Part shown: positions 24,411 to 37,425 of the stretch, one piece after another | Layout of the letters: every line of letters starts with the position of its first letter | How positions within the stretch are numbered: the first letter of the stretch is position 1 | Source: Sabellastarte sp. h YS-2021 | Lineage: Eukaryota; Annelida; Polychaeta; Sabellida; Sabellidae | Length of the DNA stretch: 64,000 nt | Assembly (NCBI GenBank): GCA_964017235.1 | Contig: OZ024928.1 | Coordinates: 80,657,566-80,721,565 of the forward strand | Direction of reading: 5' to 3' | The notes under the pieces: model-generated | Seen by the model: only the letters and a program-made list of their open reading frames with translations | What the model was told of the DNA's origin: nothing | Database searches by the model: none | Translations under genes and position numbers: made by a program

Positions 24411-25243
24411 TATTGTTGTAAAAATAGACAAAAATAGATGTAAATTAGCCCAAACCAGTACCAAATGTTGGTCTATAAGTGTGAAATTTGGCCCAAAAAT
24501 TACTTGCCACACACTAAATCTGATTGCATAGGTTTTAGGATTACATCTGGTATACCAGTGGTGTCCTATGTGTCATATGTGGTCCAGGAAGGCCAAAATA
24601 CAGCCACAGATGGCTGTATCAGGAAATGCTGATATATTCTCAATTAAGGTAGATTCAAGGTTGAAAACCATATTGTTTCCTACAGGAGTCGGCCCTGAAA
24701 TGAATTTTAATAGTGTGTTCTTTGAGAAATTCATATCTAGCCCAAAGTGCAGGTTCAGGGAGTGTAGTTGGCGAGGGATTCATAAAATGCCAGATCAGTC
24801 CAAACCATCCCTTAAAGTTGGTCAATCTGGCTGAAATTTTCACAGGAAACTCAGTTTATATCAGAGAATGAATTTGTATTGGGCTGGCCCACTCGAGGGC
24901 CACTTTAATAATTTCAATTTCCGGGGTGTGTAGGCCCATGACCCCTCAAGTTGGAAATGTCAAGTATATCACAATATTGCCAATACGAAGCCCAAATTTA
25001 ATTTCTTGCATATTCTAATAATTAATGAGGATATTTTAGGCACATTTGGAGCCTTACATGTCTGACCAGAAATTACTTCACCCAAATATTGTTGTAAAAA
25101 TAGACAAAAATAGATGTAAATCAGCCCAAACCAGTACCAAATGTTGGTCTATAAGTGTGAAATTTGGCCCAAAAATTACTTGCCACACACTAAATCTGAT
25201 TGCATAGGTTTTAGGATTACATCTGGTATACCAGTGGTGTTCT

Positions 25244-28200
25244 ATGTGTCATATGTGGTCCAGGAAGGCCAAAATACAGCCACAGATGGCTGTATCAGGA
25301 AATGCTGATATATTCTCAATTAAGGTAGATTCAAGTTTGAAAACCATATTGTTTCCTACAGGAGTCGGCCCTGAAATGAATTTTAATAGTGTGTTCTTTG
25401 AGAAATTCATATCTAGCCCAAAGTGCAGGTTCAGGGAGTGTAGTTGGCGAGGGATTCATAAAATGCCAGATCAGCCCAAACCATCCCTTAAAGTTGGTCA
25501 ATCTGGCTGAAATTTTCACAGGAAACTCAGTTTATATCAGAGAATGAGTTTGTATTGGGCTGGCCCACTCGAGGGCCACTTTAATAATTTCAATTTCCGG
25601 GGTCTGGAGGCCCATGACCCCTCAAGTTGGAAATGTCAAGTATATCACAATATTACCAATACGAAGCCCAAATTTAATTTCTTGCATATTCTAATAATTA
25701 ATGGGGATATTTTAGGCACATTTGGAGCATTACATGTCTGACCAGAAATTACTTCACCCAAATATTGTTGTAAAAATAGATGTAAATCAGTCCAAACCAG
25801 TACCAAATGTTGGTCTATAAGTGTGAAATTTGGCCCAAAAATTACTTGCCACACACTAAATCTGATTGCATAGGTTTTAGGATTACATCTGGTATACCAG
25901 TGGTGTCCTATGTGTCATATGTGGTCCAGGAAGGTCAAAATACAGCCACAGATGGCTGTATCAGGAAATGCTGATATATTCTCAATTAAGGTAGATTCAA
26001 GGTTAAAAACCATATTGTTTCCTACAGGAGTCGCCCCTGAAATGAATTTTAATAGTGTGTTCTTTGAGAAATTCATATCTAACCCAAAGTGCAGGTTCAG
26101 GGAGTGTAGTTGGCGAGGGATTCATAAAATGCCAGATCAGCCCAAACCATCCCTTAAAGATGATCAATCTGGCTGAAATTTTCACAGGAAACTCAGTTTA
26201 TATCAGAGAATGAATTTGTATTGGGCTGGCCCACTCGAGGGCCACTTTAATAATTTCAATTTCCGGGGTGTGGAGGCCCATGACCCCTCAAGTTGGAAAT
26301 GTCAAGTATATCACAATATTGCCAATATGAAGCCCAAATTTAATTTCTTGCATATTCTAATAATTAATGGGGATATTTTAGGCACATTTGGAGGATTACA
26401 TGTCTGACCAGAAATTACTTCACCCAAATATTGTTGTAAAAATAGACAAAAATAGATGTAAATCAGCCCAAACCAGTACCAAATGTTGGTCTATAAGTGT
26501 GAAATTTGGCCCAAAAATTACTTGCCACACACTAAATCTGATTGCATAGGTTTTAGGATTACATCTGGTATACCAGTGGTGTCCTATGTGTCATATGTGG
26601 TCCAGGAAGGCCAAAATACAGCCACAGATGGCTGTATCAGGAAATGCTGATATATTCTCAATTAAGGTAGATTCAAGGTTGAAAACCATATTGTTTCCTA
26701 CAGGAGTCGCCCCTGAAATGAATTTTAATAGTGTGTTCTTTGAGAAATTCATATCTAGCCCAAAGTGCAGGTTCAGGGAGTGTAGTTGGCGAGGGATTCA
26801 TAAAATGACAGATCAGTCCAAACCATCCCTTAAAGTTGGTCAATCTGGCTGAAATTTTCACAGGAAACTCAGTTTATATCAGAGAATGAATTTGTATTGG
26901 GCTGGCCCACTCGAGGGCCACTTTAATAATTTCAATTTCCGGGGTGTGGAGGCCCATGACCCCTCAAGTTGGAAATGTCAAGTATATCACAATATTGCCA
27001 ATACGAAGCCCAAATTTAATTTCTTGCATATTCTAATAATTAATGAGGATATTTTAGGCACATTTGGAGCCTTACATGTCTGACCAGAAATTACTTCACC
27101 CAAATATTGTTGTAAAAATAGACAAAAATAGATGTAAATCAGCCCAAACCAGTACCAAATGTTGGTCTATAAGTGTGAAATTTGGCCCAAAAATTACTTG
27201 CCACACACTAAATCTGATTGCATAGGTTTTAGGATTACATCTGGTATACCAGTGGTGTCCTATGTGTCATATGTGGTCCAGGAAGGCCAAAATACAGCCA
27301 CAGATGGCTGTATCAGGAAATGCTGATATATTCTCAATTAAGGTAGATTCAAGGTTGAAAACCATATTGTTTCCTACAGGAGTCGCCCCTGAAATGAATT
27401 TTAATAGTGTGTTCTTTGAGAAATTCATATCTAGCCCAAAGTGCAGGTTCAGGGAGTGTAGTTGGCGAGGGATTCATAAAATGCCAGATCAGCCCAAACC
27501 ATCCCTTAAAGTTGGTCAATCTGGCTGAAATTTTCACAGGAAACTCAGTTTATATCAGAGAATGAATTTGTATTGGGCTGGCCCACTCGAGGGCCACTTT
27601 AATAATTTCAATTTCCGGGGTCTGGAGGCCCATGACCCCTCAAGTTGGAAATGTCAAGTATATCACAATATTACCAATACGAAGCCCAAATTTAATTTCT
27701 TGCATATTCTAATAATTAATGGGGATATTTTAGGCACATTTGGAGCATTACATGTCTGACCAGAAATTACTTCACCCAAATATTGTTGTAAAAATAGATG
27801 TAAATCAGTCCAAACTAGTACCAAATGTTGGTCTATAAGTGTGAAATTTGGCCCAAAAATTACTTGCCACACACTAAATCTGATTGCATAGGTTTTAGGA
27901 TTACATCTGGTATACCAGTGGTGTCCTATGTGTCATATGTGGTCCAGGAAGGCCAAAATACAGCCACAGATGGCTGTATCAGGAAATGCTGATATATTCT
28001 CAATTAAGGTAGATTCAAGGTTAAAAACCATATTGTTTCCTACAGGAGTCGCCCCTGAAATGAATTTTAATAGTGTGTTCTTTGAGAAATTCATATCTAA
28101 CCCAAAGTGCAGGTTCAGGGAGTGTAGTTGGCGAGGGATTCATAAAATGCCAGATCAGCCCAAACCATCCCTTAAAGTTGATCAATCTGGCTGAAATTTT

Positions 28201-31200
28201 CACAGGAAACTCAGTTTATATCAGAGAATGAATTTGTATTGGGCTGGCCCACTCGAGGGCCACTTTAATAATTTCAATTTCCGGGGTGTGGAGGCCCATG
28301 ACCCCTCAAGTTGGAAATGTCAAGTATATCACAATATTGCCAATATGAAGCCCAAATTTAATTTCTTGCATATTCTAATAATTAATGGGGATATTTTAGG
28401 CACATTTGGAGCATTACATGTCTGACCAGAAATTACTTCACCCAAATATTGTTGTAAAAATAGACAAAAATAGATGTAAATCAGCCCAAACCAGTACCAA
28501 ATGTTGGTCTATAAGTGTGAAATTTGGCCCAAAAATTACTTGCCACACACTAAATCTGATTGCATAGGTTTTAGGATTACATCTGGTATACCAGTGGTGT
28601 CCTATGTGTCATATGTGGTCCAGGAAGGCCAAAATACAGCCACAGATGGCTGTATCAGGAAATGCTGATATATTCTCAATTAAGGTAGATTCAAGGTTGA
28701 AAACCATATTGTTTCCTACAGGAGTCGCCCCTGAAATGAATTTTAATAGTGTGTTCTTTGAGAAATTCATATCTAGCCCAAAGTGCAGGTTCAGGGAGTG
28801 TAGTTGGCGAGGGATTCATAAAATGACAGATCAGTCCAAACCATCCCTTAAAGTTGGTCAATCTGGCTGAAATTTTCACAGGAAACTCAGTTTATATCAG
28901 AGAATGAATTTGTATTGGGCTGGCCCACTCGAGGGCCACTTTAATAATTTCAATTTCCGGGGTGTGGAGGCCCATGACCCCTCAAGTTGGAAATGTCAAG
29001 TATATCACAATATTGCCAATACGAAGCCCAAATTTAATTTCTTGCATATTCTAATAATTAATGAGGATATTTTAGGCACATTTGGAGCCTTACATGTCTG
29101 ACCAGAAATTACTTCACCCAAATATTGTTGTAAAAATAGACAAAAATAGATGTAAATCAGCCCAAACCAGTACCAAATGTTGGTCTATAAGTGTGAAATT
29201 TGGCCCAAAAATTACTTGCCACACACTAAATCTGATTGCATAGGTTTTAGGATTACATCTGGTATACCAGTGGTGTCCTATGTGTCATATGTGGTCCAGG
29301 AAGGCCAAAATACAGCCACAGATGGCTGTATCAGGAAATGCTGATATATTCTCAATTAAGGTAGATTCAAGGTTGAAAACCATATTGTTTCCTACAGGAG
29401 TCGCCCCTGAAATGAATTTTAATAGTGTGTTCTTTGAGAAATTCATATCTAGCCCAAAGTGCAGGTTCAGGGAGTGTAGTTGGCGAGGGATTCATAAAAT
29501 GACAGATCAGTCCAAACCATCCCTTAAAGTTGGTCAATCTGGCTGAAATTTTCACAGGAAACTCAGTTTATATCAGAGAATGAATTTGTATTGGGCTGGC
29601 CCACTCGAGGGCCACTTTAATAATTTCAATTTCCGGGGTGTGGAGGCCCATGACCCCTCAAGTTGGAAATGTCAAGTATATCACAATATTGCCAATACGA
29701 AGCCCAAATTTAATTTCTTGCATATTCTAATAATTAATGAGGATATTTTAGGCACATTTGGAGCCTTACATGTCTGACCAGAAATTACTTCACCCAAATA
29801 TTGTTGTAAAAATAGACAAAAATAGATGTAAATCAGCCCAAACCAGTACCAAATGTTGGTCTATAAGTGTGAAATTTGGCCCAAAAATTACTTGCCACAC
29901 ACTAAATCTGATTGCATAGGTTTTAGGATTACATCTGGTATACCAGTGGTGTCCTATGTGTCATATGTGGTCCAGGAAGGCCAAAATACAGCCACAGATG
30001 GCTGTATCAGGAAATGCTGATATATTCTCAATTAAGGTAGATTCAAGGTTGAAAACCATATTGTTTCCTACAGGAGTCGCCCCTGAAATGAATTTTAATA
30101 GTGTGTTCTTTGAGAAATTCATATCTAGCCCAAAGTGCAGGTTCAGGGAGTGTAGTTGGCGAGGGATTCATAAAATGCCAGATCAGCCCAAACCATCCCT
30201 TAAAGTTGGTCAATCTGGCTGAAATTTTCACAGGAAACTCAGTTTATATCAGAGAATGAGTTTGTATTGGGCTGGCCCACTCGAGGGCCACTTTAATAAT
30301 TTCAATTTCCGGGGTCTGGAGGCCCATGACCCCTCAAGTTGGAAATGTCAAGTATATCACAATATTACCAATACGAAGCCCAAATTTAATTTCTTGCATA
30401 TTCTAATAATTAATGGGGATATTTTAGGCACATTTGGAGCATTACATGTCTGACCAGAAATTACTTCACCCAAATATTGTTGTAAAAATAGATGTAAATC
30501 AGTCCAAACCAGTACCAAATGTTGGTCTATAAGTGTGAAATTTGGCCCAAAAATTACTTGCCACACACTAAATCTGATTGCATAGGTTTTAGGATTACAT
30601 CTGGTATACCAGTGGTGTCCTATGTGTCATATGTGGTCCAGGAAGGCCAAAATACAGCCACAGATGGCTGTATCAGGAAATGCTGATATATTCTCAATTA
30701 AGGTAGATTCAAGGTTAAAAACCATATTGTTTCCTACAGGAGTCGCCCCTGAAATGAATTTTAATAGTGTGTTCTTTGAGAAATTCATATCTAACCCAAA
30801 GTGCAGGTTCAGGGAGTGTAGTTGGCGAGGGATTCATAAAATGCCAGATCAGCCCAAACCATCCCTTAAAGTTGATCAATCTGGCTGAAATTTTCACAGG
30901 AAACTCAGTTTATATCAGAGAATGAATTTGTATTGGGCTGGCCCACTCGAGGGCCACTTTAATAATTTCAATTTCCGGGGTGTGGAGGCCCATGACCCCT
31001 CAAGTTGGAAATGTCAAGTATATCACAATATTGCCAATATGAAGCCCAAATTTAATTTCTTGCATATTCTAATAATTAATGGGGATATTTTAGGCACATT
31101 TGGAGCATTACATGTCTGACCAGAAATTACTTCACCCAAATATTGTTGTAAAAATAGACAAAAATAGATGTAAATCAGCCCAAACCAGTACCAAATGTTG

Positions 31201-34200
31201 GTCTATAAGTGTGAAATTTGGCCCAAAAATTACTTGCCACACACTAAATCTGATTGCATAGGTTTTAGGATTACATCTGGTATACCAGTGGTGTCCTATG
31301 TGTCATATGTGGTCCAGGAAGGCCAAAATACAGCCACAGATGGCTGTATCAGGAAATGCTGATATATTCTCAATTAAGGTAGATTCAAGGTTGAAAACCA
31401 TATTGTTTCCTACAGGAGTCGCCCCTGAAATGAATTTTAATAGTGTGTTCTTTGAGAAATTCATATCTAGCCCAAAGTGCAGGTTCAGGGAGTGTAGTTG
31501 GCGAGGGATTCATAAAATGACAGATCAGTCCAAACCATCCCTTAAAGTTGGTCAATCTGGCTGAAATTTTCACAGGAAACTCAGTTTATATCAGAGAATG
31601 AATTTGTATTGGGCTGGCCCACTCGAGGGCCACTTTAATAATTTCAATTTCCGGGGTGTGGAGGCCCATGACCCCTCAAGTTGGAAATGTCAAGTATATC
31701 ACAATATTGCCAATACGAAGCCCAAATTTAATTTCTTGCATATTCTAATAATTAATGAGGATATTTTAGGCACATTTGGAGCCTTACATGTCTGACCAGA
31801 AATTACTTCACCCAAATATTGTTGTAAAAATAGACAAAAATAGATGTAAATCAGCCCAAACCAGTACCAAATGTTGGTCTATAAGTGTGAAATTTGGCCC
31901 AAAAATTACTTGCCACACACTAAATCTGATTGCATAGGTTTTAGGATTACATCTGGTATACCAGTGGTGTCCTATGTGTCATATGTGGTCCAGGAAGGCC
32001 AAAATACAGCCACAGATGGCTGTATCAGGAAATGCTGATATATTCTCAATTAAGGTAGATTCAAGGTTGAAAACCATATTGTTTCCTACAGGAGTCGCCC
32101 CTGAAATGAATTTTAATAGTGTGTTCTTTGAGAAATTCATATCTAGCCCAAAGTGCAGGTTCAGGGAGTGTAGTTGGCGAGGGATTCATAAAATGCCAGA
32201 TCAGCCCAAACCATCCCTTAAAGTTGGTCAATCTGGCTGAAATTTTCACAGGAAACTCAGTTTATATCAGAGAATGAATTTGTATTGGGCTGGCCCACTC
32301 GAGGGCCACTTTAATAATTTCAATTTCCGGGGTGTGGAGGCCCATGACCCCTCAAGTTGGAAATGTCAAGTATATCACAATATTGCCAATACGAAGCCCA
32401 AATTTAATTTCTTGCATATTCTAATAATTAATGAGGATATTTTAGGCACATTTGGAGCCTTACATGTCTGACCAGAAATTACTTCACCCAAATATTGTTG
32501 TAAAAATAGACAAAAATAGATGTAAATCAGCCCAAACCAGTACCAAATGTTGGTCTATAAGTGTGAAATTTGGCCCAAAAATTACTTGCCACACACTAAA
32601 TCTGATTGCATAGGTTTTAGGATTACATCTGGTATACCAGTGGTGTCCTATGTGTCATATGTGGTCCAGGAAGGCCAAAATACAGCCACAGATGGCTGTA
32701 TCAGGAAATGCTGATATATTTTCAATTAAGGTAGATTCAAGGTTGAAAACCATATTGTTTCCTACAGAAGTCGCCCCTGAAATGAATTTTAATAGTGTGT
32801 TCTTTGAGAAATTCATATCTAGCCCAAAGTGCAGGTTCAGGGAGTGTAGTTTGCGAGGGATTCATAAAATGCCAGATCAGTCCAAACCATCCCTTAAAGT
32901 TGGTCAATCTGGCTGAAATTTTCACAGGAAACTCAGTTTATATCAGAGAATGAATTTGTATTGGGCTGGCCCACTCGAGGGCCACTTTAATAATTTCAAT
33001 TTCCGGGGTGTGGAGGCCCATGACCCCTCAAGTTGGAAATGTCAAGTATATCACAATATTGCCAATATGAAGCCCAAATTTAATTTCTTGCATATTCTAA
33101 TAATTAATGGGGATATTTTAGGGACATTTGGAGCATTACATGTCTGACCAGAAATTACTTCACCCAAATATTGTTGTAAAAATAGACAAAAATAGATGTA
33201 AATCAGCCCAAACCAGTACCAAATGTTGGTCTATAAGTGTGAAATTTGGCCCAAAAATTACTTGCCACACACTAAATCTGATTGCATAGGTTTTAGGATT
33301 ACATCTGGTATACCAGTGGTGTCCTATGTGCCATATGTGGTCCAGGAAGGCCAAAATACAGCCACAGATGGCTGTATCAGGAAATGCTAATATATTCTCA
33401 ATTAAGGTAGATTCAAGGTTGAAAACCATATTGTTTCCTACAGGAGTCGCCCCTGAAATGAATTTTAATAGTGTGTTCTTTGAGAAATTCATATCTAGCC
33501 CAAAGTGCAAGTTCAGGGAGTGTAGTTGGCGAGGGATTCATCAAATGCCAGATCAGCCCAAACCATCCCTTAAAGTTGATCAATCTGGCTGAAATTTTCA
33601 CAGGAAACTCAGTTTATATCAGAGAATGAGTTTGTATTGGGCTGGCCCACTCGAGGGCCACTTTAATCATTTCAATTTCCGGGGTCTGGAGGCCCATGAC
33701 CCCTCAAGTTGGAAATGTCAAGTATATCACAATATTACCAATACGAAGCCCAAATTTAATTTCTTGCATATTCTAATAATTAATGGGGATATTTTAGGCA
33801 CATTTGGAGCATTACATGTCTGACCAGAAATTACTTCACCCAAATATTGTTGTAAAAATAGATGTAAATCAGTCCAAACCAGTACCAAATGTTGGTCTAT
33901 AAGTGTGAAATTTGGCCCAAAAATTACTTGCCACACACTAAATCTGATTGCATAGGTTTTAGGATTACATCTGGTATACCAGTGGTGTCCTATGTGTCAT
34001 ATGTGGTCCAGGAAGGCCAAAATACAGCCACAGATGGCTGTATCAGGAAATGCTGATATATTCTCAATTAAGGTAGATTCAAGGTTAAAAACCATATTGT
34101 TTCCTACAGGAGTCGCCCCTGAAATGAATTTTAATAGTGTGTTCTTTGAGAAATTCATATCTAACCCAAAGTGCAGGTTCAGGGAGTGTAGTTGGCGAGG

Positions 34201-37200
34201 GATTCATAAAATGCCAGATCAGCCCAAACCATCCCTTAAAGTTGATCAATCTGGCTGAAATTTTCACAGGAAACTCAGTTTATATCAGAGAATGAATTTG
34301 TATTGGGCTGGCCCACTCGAGGGCCACTTTAATAATTTCAATTTCCGGGGTGTGGAGGCCCATGACCCCTCAAGTTGGAAATGTCAAGTATATCACAATA
34401 TTGCCAATATGAAGCCCAAATTTAATTTCTTGCATATTCTAATAATTAATGGGGATATTTTAGGCACATTTGGAGCATTGCATGTCTGACCAGAAATTAC
34501 TTCACCCAAATATTGTTGTAAAAATAGATGTAAATCAGTCCAAACCAGTACCAAATGTTGGTCTATAAGTGTGAAATTTGGCCCAAAAATTACTTGCCAC
34601 ACACTAAATCTGATTGCATAGGTTTTAGGATTACATCTGGTATACCAGTGGTGTCCTATGTGTCATATGTGGTCCAGGAAGGCCAAAATACAGCCACAGA
34701 TGGCTGTATCAGGAAATGCTGATATATTCTCAATTAAGGTAGATTCAAGGTTAAAAACCATATTGTTTCCTACAGGAGTCGCCCCTGAAATGAATTTTAA
34801 TAGTGTGTTCTTTGAGAAATTCATATCTAACCCAAAGTGCAGGTTCAGGGAGTGTAGTTGGCGAGGGATTCATAAAATGCCAGATCAGCCCAAACCATCC
34901 CTTAAAGTTGATCAATCTGGCTGAAATTTTCACAGGAAACTCAGTTTATATCAGAGAATGAATTTGTATTGGGCTGGCCCACTCGAGGGCCACTTTAATA
35001 ATTTCAATTTCCGGGGTGTGGAGGCCCATGACCCCTCAAGTTGGAAATGTCAAGTATATCACAATATTGCCAATATGAAGCCCAAATTTAATTTCTTGCA
35101 TATTCTAATAATTAATGGGGATATTTTAGGCACATTTGGAGCATTACATGTCTGACCAGAAATTACTTCACCCAAATATTGTTGTAAAAATAGACAAAAA
35201 TAGATGTAAATCAGCCCAAACCAGTACCAAATGTTGGTCTATAAGTGTGAAATTTGGCCCAAAAATTACTTGCCACACACTAAATCTGATTGCATAGGTT
35301 TTAGGATTACATCTGGTATACCAGTGGTGTCCTATGTGTCATATGTGGTCCAGGAAGGCCAAAATACAGCCACAGATGGCTGTATCAGGAAATGCTGATA
35401 TATTCTCAATTAAGGTAGATTCAAGGTTGAAAACCATATTGTTTCCTACAGGAGTCGCCCCTGAAATGAATTTTAATAGTGTGTTCTTTGAGAAATTCAT
35501 ATCTAGCCCAAAGTGCAGGTTCAGGGAGTGTAGTTGGCGAGGGATTCATAAAATGACAGATCAGTCCAAACCATCCCTTAAAGTTGGTCAATCTGGCTGA
35601 AATTTTCACAGGAAACTCAGTTTATATCAGAGAATGAATTTGTATTGGGCTGGCCCACTCGAGGGCCACTTTAATAATTTCAATTTCCGGGGTGTGGAGG
35701 CCCATGACCCCTCAAGTTGGAAATGTCAAGTATATCACAATATTGCCAATACGAAGCCCAAATTTAATTTCTTGCATATTCTAATAATTAATGAGGATAT
35801 TTTAGGCACATTTGGAGCCTTACATGTCTGACCAGAAATTACTTCACCCAAATATTGTTGTAAAAATAGACAAAAATAGATGTAAATCAGCCCAAACCAG
35901 TACCAAATGTTGGTCTATAAGTGTGAAATTTGGCCCAAAAATTACTTGCCACACACTAAATCTGATTGCATAGGTTTTAGGATTACATCTGGTATACCAG
36001 TGGTGTCCTATGTGTCATATGTGGTCCAGGAAGGCCAAAATACAGCCACAGATGGCTGTATCAGGAAATGCTGATATATTCTCAATTAAGGTAGATTCAA
36101 GGTTGAAAACCATATTGTTTCCTACAGGAGTCGCCCCTGAAATGAATTTTAATAGTGTGTTCTTTGAGAAATTCATATCTAGCCCAAAGTGCAGGTTCAG
36201 GGAGTGTAGTTGGCGAGGGATTCATAAAATGCCAGATCAGCCCAAACCATCCCTTAAAGTTGGTCAATCTGGCTGAAATTTTCACAGGAAACTCAGTTTA
36301 TATCAGAGAATGAATTTGTATTGGGCTGGCCCACTCGAGGGCCACTTTAATAATTTCAATTTCCGGGGTGTGGAGGCCCATGACCCCTCAAGTTGGAAAT
36401 GTCAAGTATATCACAATATTGCCAATACGAAGCCCAAATTTAATTTCTTGCATATTCTAATAATTAATGAGGATATTTTAGGCACATTTGGAGCCTTACA
36501 TGTCTGACCAGAAATTACTTCACCCAAATATTGTTGTAAAAATAGACAAAAATAGATGTAAATCAGCCCAAACCAGTACCAAATGTTGGTCTATAAGTGT
36601 GAAATTTGGCCCAAAAATTACTTGCCACACACTAAATCTGATTGCATAGGTTTTAGGATTACATCTGGTATACCAGTGGTGTCCTATGTGTCATATGTGG
36701 TCCAGGAAGGCCAAAATACAGCCACAGATGGCTGTATCAGGAAATGCTGATATATTCTCAATTAAGGTAGATTCAAGGTTGAAAACCATATTGTTTCCTA
36801 CAGAAGTCGCCCCTGAAATGAATTTTAATAGTGTGTTCTTTGAGAAATTCATATCTAGCCCAAAGTGCAGGTTCAGGGAGTGTAGTTGGCGAGGGATTCA
36901 TAAAATGCCAGATCAGTCCAAACCATCCCTTAAAGTTGGTCAATCTGGCTGAAATTTTCACAGGAAACTCAGTTTATATCAGAGAATGAATTTGTATTGG
37001 GCTGGCCCACTCGAGGGCCACTTTAATAATTTCAATTTCCGGGGTGTGGAGGCCCATGACCCCTCAAGTTGGAAATGTCAAGTATATCACAATATTGCCA
37101 ATATGAAGCCCAAATTTAATTTCTTGCATATTCTAATAATTAATGGGGATATTTTAGGGACATTTGGAGCATTACATGTCTGACCAGAAATTACTTCACC

Positions 37201-37361
37201 CAAATATTGTTGTAAAAATAGACAAAAATAGATGTAAATCAGCCCAAACCAGTACCAAATGTTGGTCTATAAGTGTGAAATTTGGCCCAAAAATTACTTG
37301 CCACACACTAAATCTGATTGCATAGGTTTTAGGATTACATCTGGTATACCAGTGGTGTCCT
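25244..37361. repeat. 'Staircase' higher-order repeat: blocks of 3, 4, 5 and 6 units
   Basis: A distinctive head unit (666 bp, GGGGTCTGG, ATTACCAATACG, mostly GAGAATGAGTTTG) starts at 25244, 27262, 29956 and 33326. Each is followed by units with GTTGATCAATC (AAAGATGATCAATC in unit 35) plus AATATGAAGCC, then by units with AAATGACAGATCAGTCC and others. Block lengths are 2018, 2694, 3370 and 4036 bp, that is 3, 4, 5 and 6 units. About 30450-33330 matches 34486-37366 (offset 4036) with two differences seen, at 32721/36757 and 32852/36888. About 27570-29500 matches 30264-32194 (offset 2694). Confidence 0.82.
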
Positions 37362-37425
37362 ATGTGTCATATGTGGTCCAGGAAGGCCAAAATACAGCCA
37401 CAGATGGCTGTATCAGGAAATGCTG

